The translations under genes and the position numbers were made by a program. This document shows positions 7,893 through 14,644 of a DNA stretch of 19,437 bases, piece by piece. The notes beneath the pieces are model-generated. The model was not told the origin of the DNA. It did no database searches and saw only the letters and a list, made by a program, of their open reading frames with translations. The stretch covers positions 1-19,437 of the forward strand of contig CAZIOH010000115.1 in assembly GCA_964540815.1 (NCBI GenBank), given 5' to 3'. Numbering within the stretch: the first letter of the stretch is position 1; every line of letters starts with the position of its first letter. Source of the stretch: CAZIOH01 sp964540815 (lineage in GTDB: Bacteria > Myxococcota_A > Polyangia > Fen-1088).

Positions 7893-10034
7893 GTGAAGCT
7901 GCGGTCGAGAATGATGAGCATCGGAGTGGTCCTGGTCCTGGTTGGAGCGGGCGCCACGCTTGAAGGCTGCGGCGCGCGCACGGCCTCCACCGTCGATACC
8001 CATCAGCTGGGGTCCGTCCAGATCGCCCTCGTCGAGGGTGGTGTCACGCTGACCAGCGTCAGCTACACGATCACCGGCCCGAACGGCTTCTCGACCTCGG
8101 GAACCATCAACGTCACCTCGAGCAGCACGCTCGCGACGATCGTCGGCGGGATTCCTGCCGGCAACGGGTACACGATCGCGCTCAGCGCCACCGGCGCCGA
8201 CGGCGCAACAAGCTGCGGCGGCAGCGCGACCTTCCACGTGACCGGGGGTGCCACAGCCATGGTCACCGTCGCGCTCGAGTGCCACCAGCCGGCCAGGACC
8301 GGCAGCGTGGCCGTCAACGGCACGATCAACGTCTGCCCGACCGCGGACGGGCTCTCGGTGAACCCGGCCGACGTGGCGGTGGGCTTCCCGGCCGCGCTGG
8401 CGATCGCCGCCCACGATCCCGACAACCGCCCCACGCCGCTGTCGTACAGCTGGACCGCCGCTTCGGGGGCCTTCAGCAACGCGACCTCGGCCGCCCCGAC
8501 GTTTCTTTGCAACCTGCCGGGCCCGGTCACCCTGACCGCGACCGTCTCCGACGGCGATTCGACGCCCGGTTGCCCCGCAACGCTGTCGGTGGTCGTGACC
8601 TGCGAGCCGAGCACGCTGCTCGTCCCCGGGTCCCTGGTCATCAGCAGCACCACCTACGATCGAACCCAGGGCGCCATCGCCTCGCTGACCGTCGGGACTC
8701 CGCTGGCCAACATCGACACGGCGACCACCCCGGCGATCACCGGGCACGACTACGTCACGGTCTGGAACAACGAGACTGCCGACGCGAGCTTCGGCGTGAC
8801 CTCGCCGATCCAGCTGACCGACATCGACCCAAACACCCTCCAGATCCTCAGTACGGTCGTCGTCCCGACCAAGGAGGTGGTCACCAGCTTCTCCTCCAAG
8901 TCGGAGCTGGGTCTCCATATCACCAAGGACGCGGCCGGTGACCACCTGGTGTTCGTGGGCTACGGCCTCGCCGGCGTCGGCGCGCTCGACGTGTCGAACT
9001 CCGACGCCGTCGCCGGTCAGGATCCGACGAACCCGGTGACCTTCGCCTTCGGTCCGACGTACGCGTTCCCGCGCACGATCGTTTCGACGAGGGGAAACGG
9101 AGTGTTCTCCTTCACGCCCACCATCGATTACGGCGGGAACAACGGCCGGTCGGCGCTGCTCGGCTCGAACGGGCTCTACTACGCCGTCGGCAACGCCAAC
9201 AACGGCAATGCGGCGACCTTCGGCGCTTCGAACGGGACGAACCCAGATGTCACCGAGACCACCGGCCTCGAGGTGGTCACGCCGATCGATGGCTCCTCCG
9301 CGAACGTCGCCATCCCGGCTGCCAACTCGGCCGAGGTCAATCCGCTGGTCCAGTTCACGTTTGGCGCGGCCAAGCCCGACAAGCCGGGCAAGGACGACAA
9401 CTTCCGCGGCATCACCGAGTTCGGTGGGGCGCTCTACTTCACCAAGGGAAGCGGCAGCAATGGCATCCAGACGGTCTACACCGTTCCATCGCTGCCCACC
9501 GTCGGGGGTGCGGCCTCGGCCCAGATCAGCGTCGTGCCCGGCTTCCCGACCGACTCGGCGAAGGCAACCGGCGGCAACTTCACTCCGTTCGCCGTCTTCT
9601 TCGGCAACGCGACGACGATGTACGTGACCGACGAGGGGACGGGCAACCCAACCGACGTGACGAGCCACGCGGGCCTCGAGAAGTGGAGCTTGATCAACGG
9701 CAGCTGGCAACTGGACTACGTGCTGACCGAGGGCCTGGTCGGCCGGGTCGACAGCGGCCTGACAGGTTCCGACGGCCCATGGCCGAACGTGACCACGATC
9801 GGCCTCCGCAACTTGACCGGCGTCGTGAACGGCGATGAGGTGACGCTGTGGGCGACCACCGCGACTTCCAGCACATCCGGCGACAACGGGGCGGACCCGA
9901 ACAAGGTCGTGGTGATCACCGACCAGCTCTCGGCCACGACGTTGACCGCCGCGGTTGGTGCCGAGTCATTCGGGACGGTGGTCGGTCCGACCTACGGCAC
10001 GGTTTACCGCGGCGTCGCGTTCGTGAACAACTGA
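7893..10034 (+). CDS. Large exported lipoprotein with PKD-like and beta-propeller-like regions, function unknown
   Basis: From the GTG at 7893 the product is 713 residues. It has a basic start (KLRSR), a hydrophobic core and the lipobox LEGC with Cys26, so it is probably anchored in the envelope. Residues about 35-125 form a beta-rich domain with paired cysteines. Residues about 145-235 look like a PKD/Ig-type domain (AHDPDNRPTPLSYSWTAASG, then TLTATVSDGD), bracketed by further cysteines. The remaining 470 residues are Gly/Thr/Asn-rich repeating beta segments (FRGITEFGGALYFTKGSGS, LEKWSLINGSWQLDYVLTEG, VTLWATTATSS) consistent with a beta-propeller, and I cannot assign them to a characterised enzyme family. 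The lack of catalytic motifs suggests a binding or surface role. It stands alone and is convergent with the aldo/keto reductase 53 bp downstream. Confidence 0.82.
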   Translation: MKLRSRMMSIGVVLVLVGAGATLEGCGARTASTVDTHQLGSVQIALVEGGVTLTSVSYTITGPNGFSTSGTINVTSSSTLATIVGGIPAGNGYTIALSATGADGATSCGGSATFHVTGGATAMVTVALECHQPARTGSVAVNGTINVCPTADGLSVNPADVAVGFPAALAIAAHDPDNRPTPLSYSWTAASGAFSNATSAAPTFLCNLPGPVTLTATVSDGDSTPGCPATLSVVVTCEPSTLLVPGSLVISSTTYDRTQGAIASLTVGTPLANIDTATTPAITGHDYVTVWNNETADASFGVTSPIQLTDIDPNTLQILSTVVVPTKEVVTSFSSKSELGLHITKDAAGDHLVFVGYGLAGVGALDVSNSDAVAGQDPTNPVTFAFGPTYAFPRTIVSTRGNGVFSFTPTIDYGGNNGRSALLGSNGLYYAVGNANNGNAATFGASNGTNPDVTETTGLEVVTPIDGSSANVAIPAANSAEVNPLVQFTFGAAKPDKPGKDDNFRGITEFGGALYFTKGSGSNGIQTVYTVPSLPTVGGAASAQISVVPGFPTDSAKATGGNFTPFAVFFGNATTMYVTDEGTGNPTDVTSHAGLEKWSLINGSWQLDYVLTEGLVGRVDSGLTGSDGPWPNVTTIGLRNLTGVVNGDEVTLWATTATSSTSGDNGADPNKVVVITDQLSATTLTAAVGAESFGTVVGPTYGTVYRGVAFVNN

Positions 10035-10087
10035 GAACCGCTTCCCGTCCAACCCGGTCTTCGGGCAAGGGCGGCCGTGTGCCGGGG

Positions 10088-10969
10088 TCAGCCCTTGAAG
10101 GTGTCGTAGTCGGCGGCGCGGGGGGCCAGGCGGCGCTCGAGGTCGCGCTGCTCCTGGGCGAGCATGGGGCCGGCGGCCAGGCCTCGGTTCACGGCCAGGT
10201 TGGCTCGCACCTCCGCGACGGTGGAGCAGCCGATGATGACCGTGTCGGCGTGCGAAGCCGCGTAGCGAATGAGCTCGGGGGCGGTCGCCTCGCTCAGGAG
10301 CCGGCCCGCCGCCAGGACCTTCATGCCGACGACGCCCATGCCCCGACGCCGCGCCTCCGCCACCACCGTCGGCACGAACGGCCGATAGCGGGGGTCGGCC
10401 GGGTTGATGGCGCAAAGCACGTTGTCGAACGGGAAGCGGCGCATGGCCTCGACCAGCACGGCCGGATCATGGTGCCCGGTCAGACCGACGTAGCGCACAC
10501 GACCGTCGGCCTGCGCGGCGCGCGCGGCCTCGAGCGCGCCGCCCTTGGCGCAGATCTGATCCACGTCGGCGAGGTCGCGCAGATCGTGGATCTGCCAGAG
10601 ATCCAGGCGATCGGTGCCGAGGCGCCGCAGGGAATCGTCGAGCAAGCGCAGGGCGCGGTCGCGCGTGCGTTCGTGAGTCTTCGACGCGAGGAACACCTGA
10701 TCGCGCGCCCCCGGGCCCGCGGCGCGGAAGGCGGCGCCATAGTAGTCCTGGCTCTGCTGATAGGCGGGCGCGGTGTCGCAGTAGGTGACGCCCAGGCGCA
10801 GCGCCTCGAGAATGACCGGTACCGCCTCCGCGGCGCGCTCGCTGGTGCGCAAGATCCCCTCGCCGCCCAGCGAAACCGGCAGCACGCACGCGCCGGTGCG
10901 GCCCAGAGCCCGCGCCGCCGTGGTCGTGGTCGGGGTCATGGTCGGGGTCGCCGGGATCGGGATCGTCAT
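10088..10969 (-). CDS. Aldo/keto reductase
   Basis: The 293-residue product is a full-length soluble NAD(P)H-dependent oxidoreductase of the AKR (TIM-barrel) family. The catalytic tetrad is visible: Asp65 and Tyr70 in CDTAPAY, Lys97 in ASKTHERT, and His128 in LWQIHDL. The N-terminal ALGRTG and SLGGEGILRT motifs and the late VIIGCSTVAEVRANL segment near the cofactor site are typical. Relatives reduce aldehydes and ketones; the substrate cannot be read here. The ATG at 10969 lacks a strong ribosome site, and the first 18 residues (PIPATPTMTPTTTTAA) are low-complexity, so a start at the internal Met11 (10939) is possible. Neighbours are convergent upstream in the window and separated by 187 bp on the other side, so it is probably transcribed alone. 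Confidence 0.9.
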   Translation of the reverse strand: MTIPIPATPTMTPTTTTAARALGRTGACVLPVSLGGEGILRTSERAAEAVPVILEALRLGVTYCDTAPAYQQSQDYYGAAFRAAGPGARDQVFLASKTHERTRDRALRLLDDSLRRLGTDRLDLWQIHDLRDLADVDQICAKGGALEAARAAQADGRVRYVGLTGHHDPAVLVEAMRRFPFDNVLCAINPADPRYRPFVPTVVAEARRRGMGVVGMKVLAAGRLLSEATAPELIRYAASHADTVIIGCSTVAEVRANLAVNRGLAAGPMLAQEQRDLERRLAPRAADYDTFKG

Positions 10970-11156
10970 GAAAGATTGATCCGCCCATCGAGTCTAGCGG
11001 CATCCACACCTCCCTGCCCCCCGGGGCCCGACCCGCCGGACCGTCCTCCGGAACAGGAGTCACCGACTGCGGCTTCACCCAAACCATCGTGGGCGCGGCA
11101 TCCCTGCGGGAGTCCGGCCTGGTCCACCACGGCGGAGACTCGAAGCCATGTTCAAG

Positions 11157-11624
11157 CTACATTCCGGACGCCCGGAAGGGCATGCCTTGGCCGCGCTCTG
11201 CGAAAGCGACGAGGCTGTCGAGGAAGTGACCCCAGCCGGCCTCGCACTGATCGTAGCACTCGAGCTTCGGCGACAAGCCCACGTGCTCGAAAACGAGCGT
11301 GCTCGCAGCGTCGCCTCCTGACACCTCGAAGCGGATCCGCGTGCCTGCCCACTCTTCGAGCGACGTGTGTTCGATGATTCTCCACTCGACCTCCGTCGGC
11401 CGCCGTGACCTGACGACTCGCAGGTCGATGTGCTCGTCCATCCCCTCGAAATCGAGCCTCAGGGCCGCCCCGCGGTCGCTCGAACCGCTGACGAGCCGCG
11501 TCCACCAGCCGCGTACACCGTCGGGGGTGGCGACGGCATCGAACAGTCGATCGACCGGTGCACGCACGGCCATCTTTCGCCGATAGTTCCGTCCGACGCG
11601 CCCAGCGCTTTTCGAGGACTTCAT
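11157..11624 (-). CDS. SRPBCC / AHSA1-like domain protein
   Basis: The 155-residue protein has the START/AHSA1-like helix-grip layout: VRAPVDRLFDAVATPDGVRGWW at the N-terminus, beta strands with TEVEWRIIEHTSLEEWAGTR and STLVFEHVGL in the middle, and a long C-terminal helix (GWGHFLDSLVAFAERGQG). Such proteins bind hydrophobic ligands or act as chaperone-activating modules and are common beside ArsR regulators. The ATG at 11622-11624 overlaps the TGA of the preceding NTF2-like gene in an ATGA junction, implying translational coupling. A longer reading (to 12035) in this frame runs through the neighbouring gene in the wrong frame and is not supported. The ligand is unknown. Confidence 0.85.
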   Translation of the reverse strand: MKSSKSAGRVGRNYRRKMAVRAPVDRLFDAVATPDGVRGWWTRLVSGSSDRGAALRLDFEGMDEHIDLRVVRSRRPTEVEWRIIEHTSLEEWAGTRIRFEVSGGDAASTLVFEHVGLSPKLECYDQCEAGWGHFLDSLVAFAERGQGMPFRASGM

Positions 11625-11998
11625 GGTTCGTTCACGAGGCCCGCGGCACGTACCGCGGCGGTGTCGTGGATCTGCCGCAGTCGCGCGATCTGCCCGCCCT
11701 TCACGGTGAAGTGCTCGGCGACGCGCATCGCGCCAAGGCCGCGCACGTCCATGTCGTACAGGAGCATGGCCTCCTCTCCCTCGGCTAGCTCGGCCAGGAG
11801 CTTCACGCGATCGACGATGCTGCCGAAGCGCACGAGGGCCTGCGCGAACGACTCGCGCGTCGGGTAATCGTGGACGGGGACCTCGACGCGGAGCTCGGAG
11901 GCGAGAAGTCGGATCGACTCGTCGAACCGCTTGCTCGTCCAGCCGCGGTGATAGGCCTGCACCACTGTTCGTGTTTGCGCGGCGACCTTGCTGTCCAT
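11621..11998 (-). CDS. NTF2/SnoaL-like small protein
   Basis: The 125-residue product fits the NTF2-like cone fold: a helical start (QTRTVVQAYHRGWTSKRFDE), then RLLASELRVEVP, a region resembling RESFAQALVRFGSIVDRVKLL, and final strands GEEAMLLYDMDV and AMRVAEHFTVKGGQIARLRQ. SnoaL-like members are polyketide cyclases, isomerases or binding proteins; no catalytic assignment is possible. The ATG at 11998 has GGAGG 7 nt upstream. A longer frame to 12070 would overlap the promoter region and is not preferred. It is the first gene of a two-gene unit with the SRPBCC gene and is divergent from the ArsR gene. Confidence 0.82.
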   Translation of the reverse strand: MDSKVAAQTRTVVQAYHRGWTSKRFDESIRLLASELRVEVPVHDYPTRESFAQALVRFGSIVDRVKLLAELAEGEEAMLLYDMDVRGLGAMRVAEHFTVKGGQIARLRQIHDTAAVRAAGLVNEP

Positions 11999-12050
11999 GG
12001 GTATACCTCCATCGGTCGTGCTCTCGGTATGCCATGGCGGGTCGCGATCC

Positions 12051-12091
12051 ACAAGTCGTGACTTGTACAACTATGCACTGGTGCGTTCAAT
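12051..12091. promoter_or_regulatory. Divergent overlapping promoters with a palindromic operator candidate
   Basis: A perfect palindrome ACAAGTC-GT-GACTTGT spans 12051-12066, and TTGTACAA (12063-12070) overlaps its right arm. On the plus strand TTGTAC (12063-12068) and TTCAAT (12086-12091) are 17 nt apart, fitting -35/-10 boxes for the ArsR gene. On the minus strand TTGAAC (12090-12085) and TACAAG (12067-12062) are also 17 nt apart, fitting the NTF2-like gene. A dimeric ArsR protein bound to the palindrome would block both. Box matches are only 3-4 of 6, so this is inference. Confidence 0.5.
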
Positions 12092-12113
12092 GCGCGCCGG
12101 TTAGCATCCCCGC

Positions 12114-12425
12114 ATGGGAAGCGAAGCCGTGCTCCGTGCCCTCGCCGAACCCAGGCGCCAAGCGATCTTGCGCCTGGTGCGGGACAAGCCCCACTCGGTC
12201 AACGAAATAGGGGAGCACCTCGGCGACATCAGCCAGCAGGCCGTGTCGCAGCACCTGCAGGTGCTCGCCGATGCCGGCCTGGTGGACATGCACAAGGACG
12301 GCAAGCGCCGCCTCTACATCGTTAACCCCCAGGGCCTCGAGACCCTCGAGAGGTTCCTCGCCAGCCTGTGGCCCTCGGGGCTGCGCAAGTTGAAGAAGGC
12401 AGTGGAGTCGAACCGTGCCGGCTGA
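12114..12425 (+). CDS. ArsR-family winged-helix transcriptional regulator
   Basis: The 103-residue protein is almost entirely a winged helix-turn-helix: LRALAEPRRQAILRLV (helix 1), HSVNEIGEHLGD (helix 2), QQAVSQHLQVLADAGLV (recognition helix) and HKDGKRRLYIVN (wing). No metal-binding Cys/His cluster is evident, so it belongs with the non-metal ArsR members that pair with SRPBCC proteins. No Shine-Dalgarno sequence precedes the ATG; the predicted leader is only about 16 nt. It overlaps the downstream SRPBCC gene by 11 bp and is divergent from the NTF2/SRPBCC unit. It probably represses both units through the palindrome at 12051-12066. Confidence 0.92.
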   Translation: MGSEAVLRALAEPRRQAILRLVRDKPHSVNEIGEHLGDISQQAVSQHLQVLADAGLVDMHKDGKRRLYIVNPQGLETLERFLASLWPSGLRKLKKAVESNRAG

Positions 12426-12867
12426 GCCCTACCGTGACTCGATTCACATCGAGGCCGATCCTGACCTCGTGTTCGATTACTTCACCCGACCCGAGGCGCT
12501 CGTGCGGTGGATGGGCGACCGCGCGGTGGTCGACCCGCGGCCCGGAGGCGAATTCACGCTCTGGTTCGACGAGCGGTGCGTTCAGGGGCGCTATGTGGAG
12601 GTCGATCGGCCGCGCCGGCTCGTCATTTCGTGGGGCCGCCGCGGCTCGCGAGAGGCGCCTCCCTTCTCCAGCACCCTCGAGGTGAACTTCACGCCGGAGG
12701 TCGACGGCACCCGCGTCAGCATCGTGCACAGCGGGCTGCCCGATGGCGAGAGGACGCGCCACGCCCTCGGCTGGACACACTACCTCGGCCGGCTCCAGCA
12801 GCTTGGCGCGGGAAGCGAGCCTGACCCTCACTTCACCCCGGCCTCGCTGACCGACGGAGCCGACTGA
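12415..12867 (+). CDS. SRPBCC / AHSA1-like protein coupled to the ArsR gene
   Basis: The 150-residue protein opens with the typical DSIHIEADPDLVFDYFTRPEALVRWMGD block, continues with PGGEFTLWFDERCVQGRYVEVD and RRLVISWG, and ends with TRVSIVHSGLP plus a helical GWTHYLGRLQQLG: the AHSA1/CalC subgroup of the SRPBCC fold. The GTG start at 12415 has GGAG 7 nt upstream and lies inside the ArsR gene, giving an 11-bp overlap. ArsR-SRPBCC pairs are a recurrent arrangement in which the SRPBCC protein may act as ligand sensor or effector. The product of 11157-11624 shares the fold, but their short motifs differ, so a recent tandem duplication is not obvious. Confidence 0.9.
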   Translation: MPAEPYRDSIHIEADPDLVFDYFTRPEALVRWMGDRAVVDPRPGGEFTLWFDERCVQGRYVEVDRPRRLVISWGRRGSREAPPFSSTLEVNFTPEVDGTRVSIVHSGLPDGERTRHALGWTHYLGRLQQLGAGSEPDPHFTPASLTDGAD

Positions 12868-13233
12868 TGGCTCTACTCAGGATCGACTCAAAGGGTTGAC
12901 AATCTCGACCAGGGGTCGAATTGCAAGCGACGCTCTTCGACGAGTCGCGACGGCGAGCGCAGCTTGAGCTCATACTGGTACCTGGCACGGGCGGCGCGAC
13001 CGCGTCGCCCATGCCAGCTCACGCGAGGATCATCGTCGAGGGTTTCGAGGAGAGGATGGCGGAGGCCGAGAGGGCTTGAGCGCTCCGGACCCAACAGTCC
13101 AACTTTGTGGCCGGATTCAACCAAAACAGCGACAGAGTCGACGTGATACTCGATTTGGCGACAGCGGTATTGGAGCGCTCACTCCACGAAGACAGGTCCT
13201 CGGACAGGGATCTATGGGGTCTGAGTTCCCATC
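12868..13233. other. Gene-poor stretch with a possible small ORF
   Basis: The only coding-like frame runs on the plus strand from a TTG at 12921 to a TGA at 13077-13079 (52 residues, containing LFDESRRRAQLELILVPG and ending VEGFEERMAEAERA). AGGGG lies 5 nt before the TTG, and an in-frame TGA lies just upstream. It has a helical charged C-terminus but no recognisable family, and includes rare-looking ATA and GTA codons. From 13080 to 13233 the composition is AT-richer than the surroundings and nothing recognisable is seen. Confidence 0.3.
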
Positions 13234-13473
13234 GTGCCCGGGCCGATCGTGTCCGCCATCGTGAGCGGTCTGGAAGGCGCTGCCGTGGTTGGCGGAGTCA
13301 GCGCGCTCGCAGCGGGTCTCGCTGGTATCGGCATCCCGAAGGACGGGATCGTTCGTTACGAGACTCAGATCAAAGCTGGGAAGTCTCTCGTGGTCGCGCA
13401 GGGTACAGCAGCTCAGATTGCCGCTGCTCAAGCGATCCTGGGCGGCGGCGCCCTGAATTCAGAGATGAAATAG
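13234..13473 (+). pseudogene. C-terminal fragment of a DUF1269/YflT-like stress membrane protein
   Basis: The 79-residue frame (GTG at 13234, stop 13471-13473) resembles only the C-terminal half of general-stress/DUF1269-like proteins, which are usually about 160-180 residues. It contains the glycine-rich hydrophobic segment SGLEGAAVVGGVSALAAGLA, then IGIPKDGIVRYETQIKAGK, and a final helix with QGTAAQIAAAQAIL. An in-frame TGA at 13222-13224 and unrelated sequence upstream show that the N-terminal half is missing. No ribosome site precedes the GTG. It might still be translated as a short membrane peptide, but decay is the simpler reading. Confidence 0.6.
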
Positions 13474-13640
13474 GACGGAAAGCCCCGAAGCGCCGCCATC
13501 GAAATCGGTACCAGGACACCGATGGCGTACGGCATGTCGGTCTTCTCGACGATGGTCTCGCGGACGCGGGCCAGCGAGCTCCCTTGGGAGTGACCAACCG
13601 CACGGCCGAGATCGGCCGCGTTCCCCTGTCGCCGCTTCGA

Positions 13641-14010
13641 CTCGAGGCAGACCACGGAGCGGCGCCGCGCGTCCGAAAGCAGGCCGCGCCAGCCTTCGAG
13701 CCGGTCACGAGTGCCGGTGAAGAGCCGGGGACCTGCCTCCGCACACCCGATGGACGCCGCGACGCGCGAGAAATCCTCGAGAATCGTGGGCAGGGATCCG
13801 CCGCGCATCGACACGGTCCTGAACCGCGCAGGGCGGACCACCCGTGCGCCGGAGCGAGCTCGGCGTGGCTGATGGCGCACACATCGCAGTGGACCTGAGT
13901 GATGACGAGGTCGGGCCCCAGGTCGGCCAGCCGGGCCTCGTCGATGCCGTACAGGGGCTCGCCCAACCGCAGCTTGCGGTTGACCAGACGATCGATCGGG
14001 ATGGTCAAGA
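13641..14010 (-). pseudogene. Frameshifted remnant of a cobalamin-binding (BtuF-like) periplasmic protein
   Basis: Minus-strand residues from about 14010 read TIPIDRLVNRKLRLGEPLYG, then IDEARLADLGPDLVITQ and HCDVCAIS. This matches the central part of cobalamin-binding-type substrate-binding proteins, including the ITQ-x-x-C-x-VCA signature. Near 13844-13867 the frame changes by one base and continues as TVSMRGGSLPTILEDFSRVA to about 13641 (VVCLE). Neither the N-terminal portion nor the C-terminal third is found, so roughly 120 of an expected 270 residues remain. The upstream end abuts the SMR gene stop (14005-14007), which suggests a deletion that joined the two. No B12 riboswitch or BtuCD partner is visible. 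Confidence 0.6.
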
Positions 14011-14349
14011 GACGAGCTTGAGCCCGATGATCGAGCCGATGAGCGTGGTCAGAAAGGCCACGCGCCAGAACGTGGTCGGGTCTTTGAAGACCAGCATTCC
14101 GATCGCGGCGGTGCCAAAGGCGCCGAGCCCCGTCCACACCGCATAGGCAGTTCCGAGGGAGAGCTCGCGCGTCGACAGGTTGAGAAGACCGAAGCTCGAC
14201 AGGGCACAGATCGCGAAGGCCACGTCATAGGCCCAGTTCCGGAAGCCATCGGAGAGCTTCATGAAGGTGGTGAATCCCATCTCGCACGTGCCCGCAGCAA
14301 AGAGGTAGATCCACGGGTTCAGGTGCGCGAGCGATTTCAAGAGCGACAT
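14005..14349 (-). CDS. Small multidrug resistance (SMR) family transporter
   Basis: The 114-residue protein has four hydrophobic helices: NPWIYLFAAGTCEMGFTTFM, VAFAICALSSFGLLNL, AYAVWTGLGAFGTAAIGMLV and FLTTLIGSIIGLKLV. Glu23 corresponds to the essential proton/substrate glutamate, and GTAYAVWTGLGA matches the SugE/Gdx-type helix 3. SMR proteins are dual-topology inner-membrane antiporters for guanidinium or quaternary ammonium compounds. The position of the Gdx helix-1 Trp (EVVW) is Phe26 here (EMGF), so substrate range is uncertain. It stands alone, with no paired SMR gene. The ATG at 14349 has only a weak ribosome site. Confidence 0.88.
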   Translation of the reverse strand: MSLLKSLAHLNPWIYLFAAGTCEMGFTTFMKLSDGFRNWAYDVAFAICALSSFGLLNLSTRELSLGTAYAVWTGLGAFGTAAIGMLVFKDPTTFWRVAFLTTLIGSIIGLKLVS

Positions 14350-14644
14350 CGAGCACCAGTCTAGGGCACCGCCTTCGAAATAGCGTCAATACCGAGGCCG
14401 ACAAGCCGAGCCGGCCGCGAGTCACGACGACGAGGAATACCCGTAGGCATTTTGAGGAGGAGCAACGAAGGGGCCGGCTCGCAAACTGCCCGACGAGCCT
14501 GGCCGGCGACGTTCGGATCTGTCGTGGTGGCGGCGGCGGAAGTGACGGGAGAGCTTCTCGATGAGGCGGTGGCTCCCGCACGTCGGAGATTCCGATGCGC
14601 TGAGAACGACCTCGCCACGGCCCGATCCCACCTCGAGATCCAGC

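Noticed and set aside
7779..9710. 643-codon minus-strand open frame
   Set aside because: Mirror of the large lipoprotein gene; Asp/Arg/Val/Gly-rich composition with no domain.
10010..10090. Terminator between the convergent lipoprotein and reductase genes
   Set aside because: Only a 4-bp stem (CCCG/CGGG) with no U-tract is present, too weak to call.
9848..11377. 509-codon plus-strand open frame
   Set aside because: Antisense to the aldo/keto reductase, whose catalytic tetrad is intact on the other strand.
11157..12035. Single 292-residue minus-strand gene
   Set aside because: Only the part from 11624 onward is SRPBCC; the rest is the NTF2-like gene read in the wrong frame.
13370..14137. 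Single intact 255-residue gene
   Set aside because: Only about 50 residues match a cobalamin-binding protein; the match continues in another frame, so it is a remnant.
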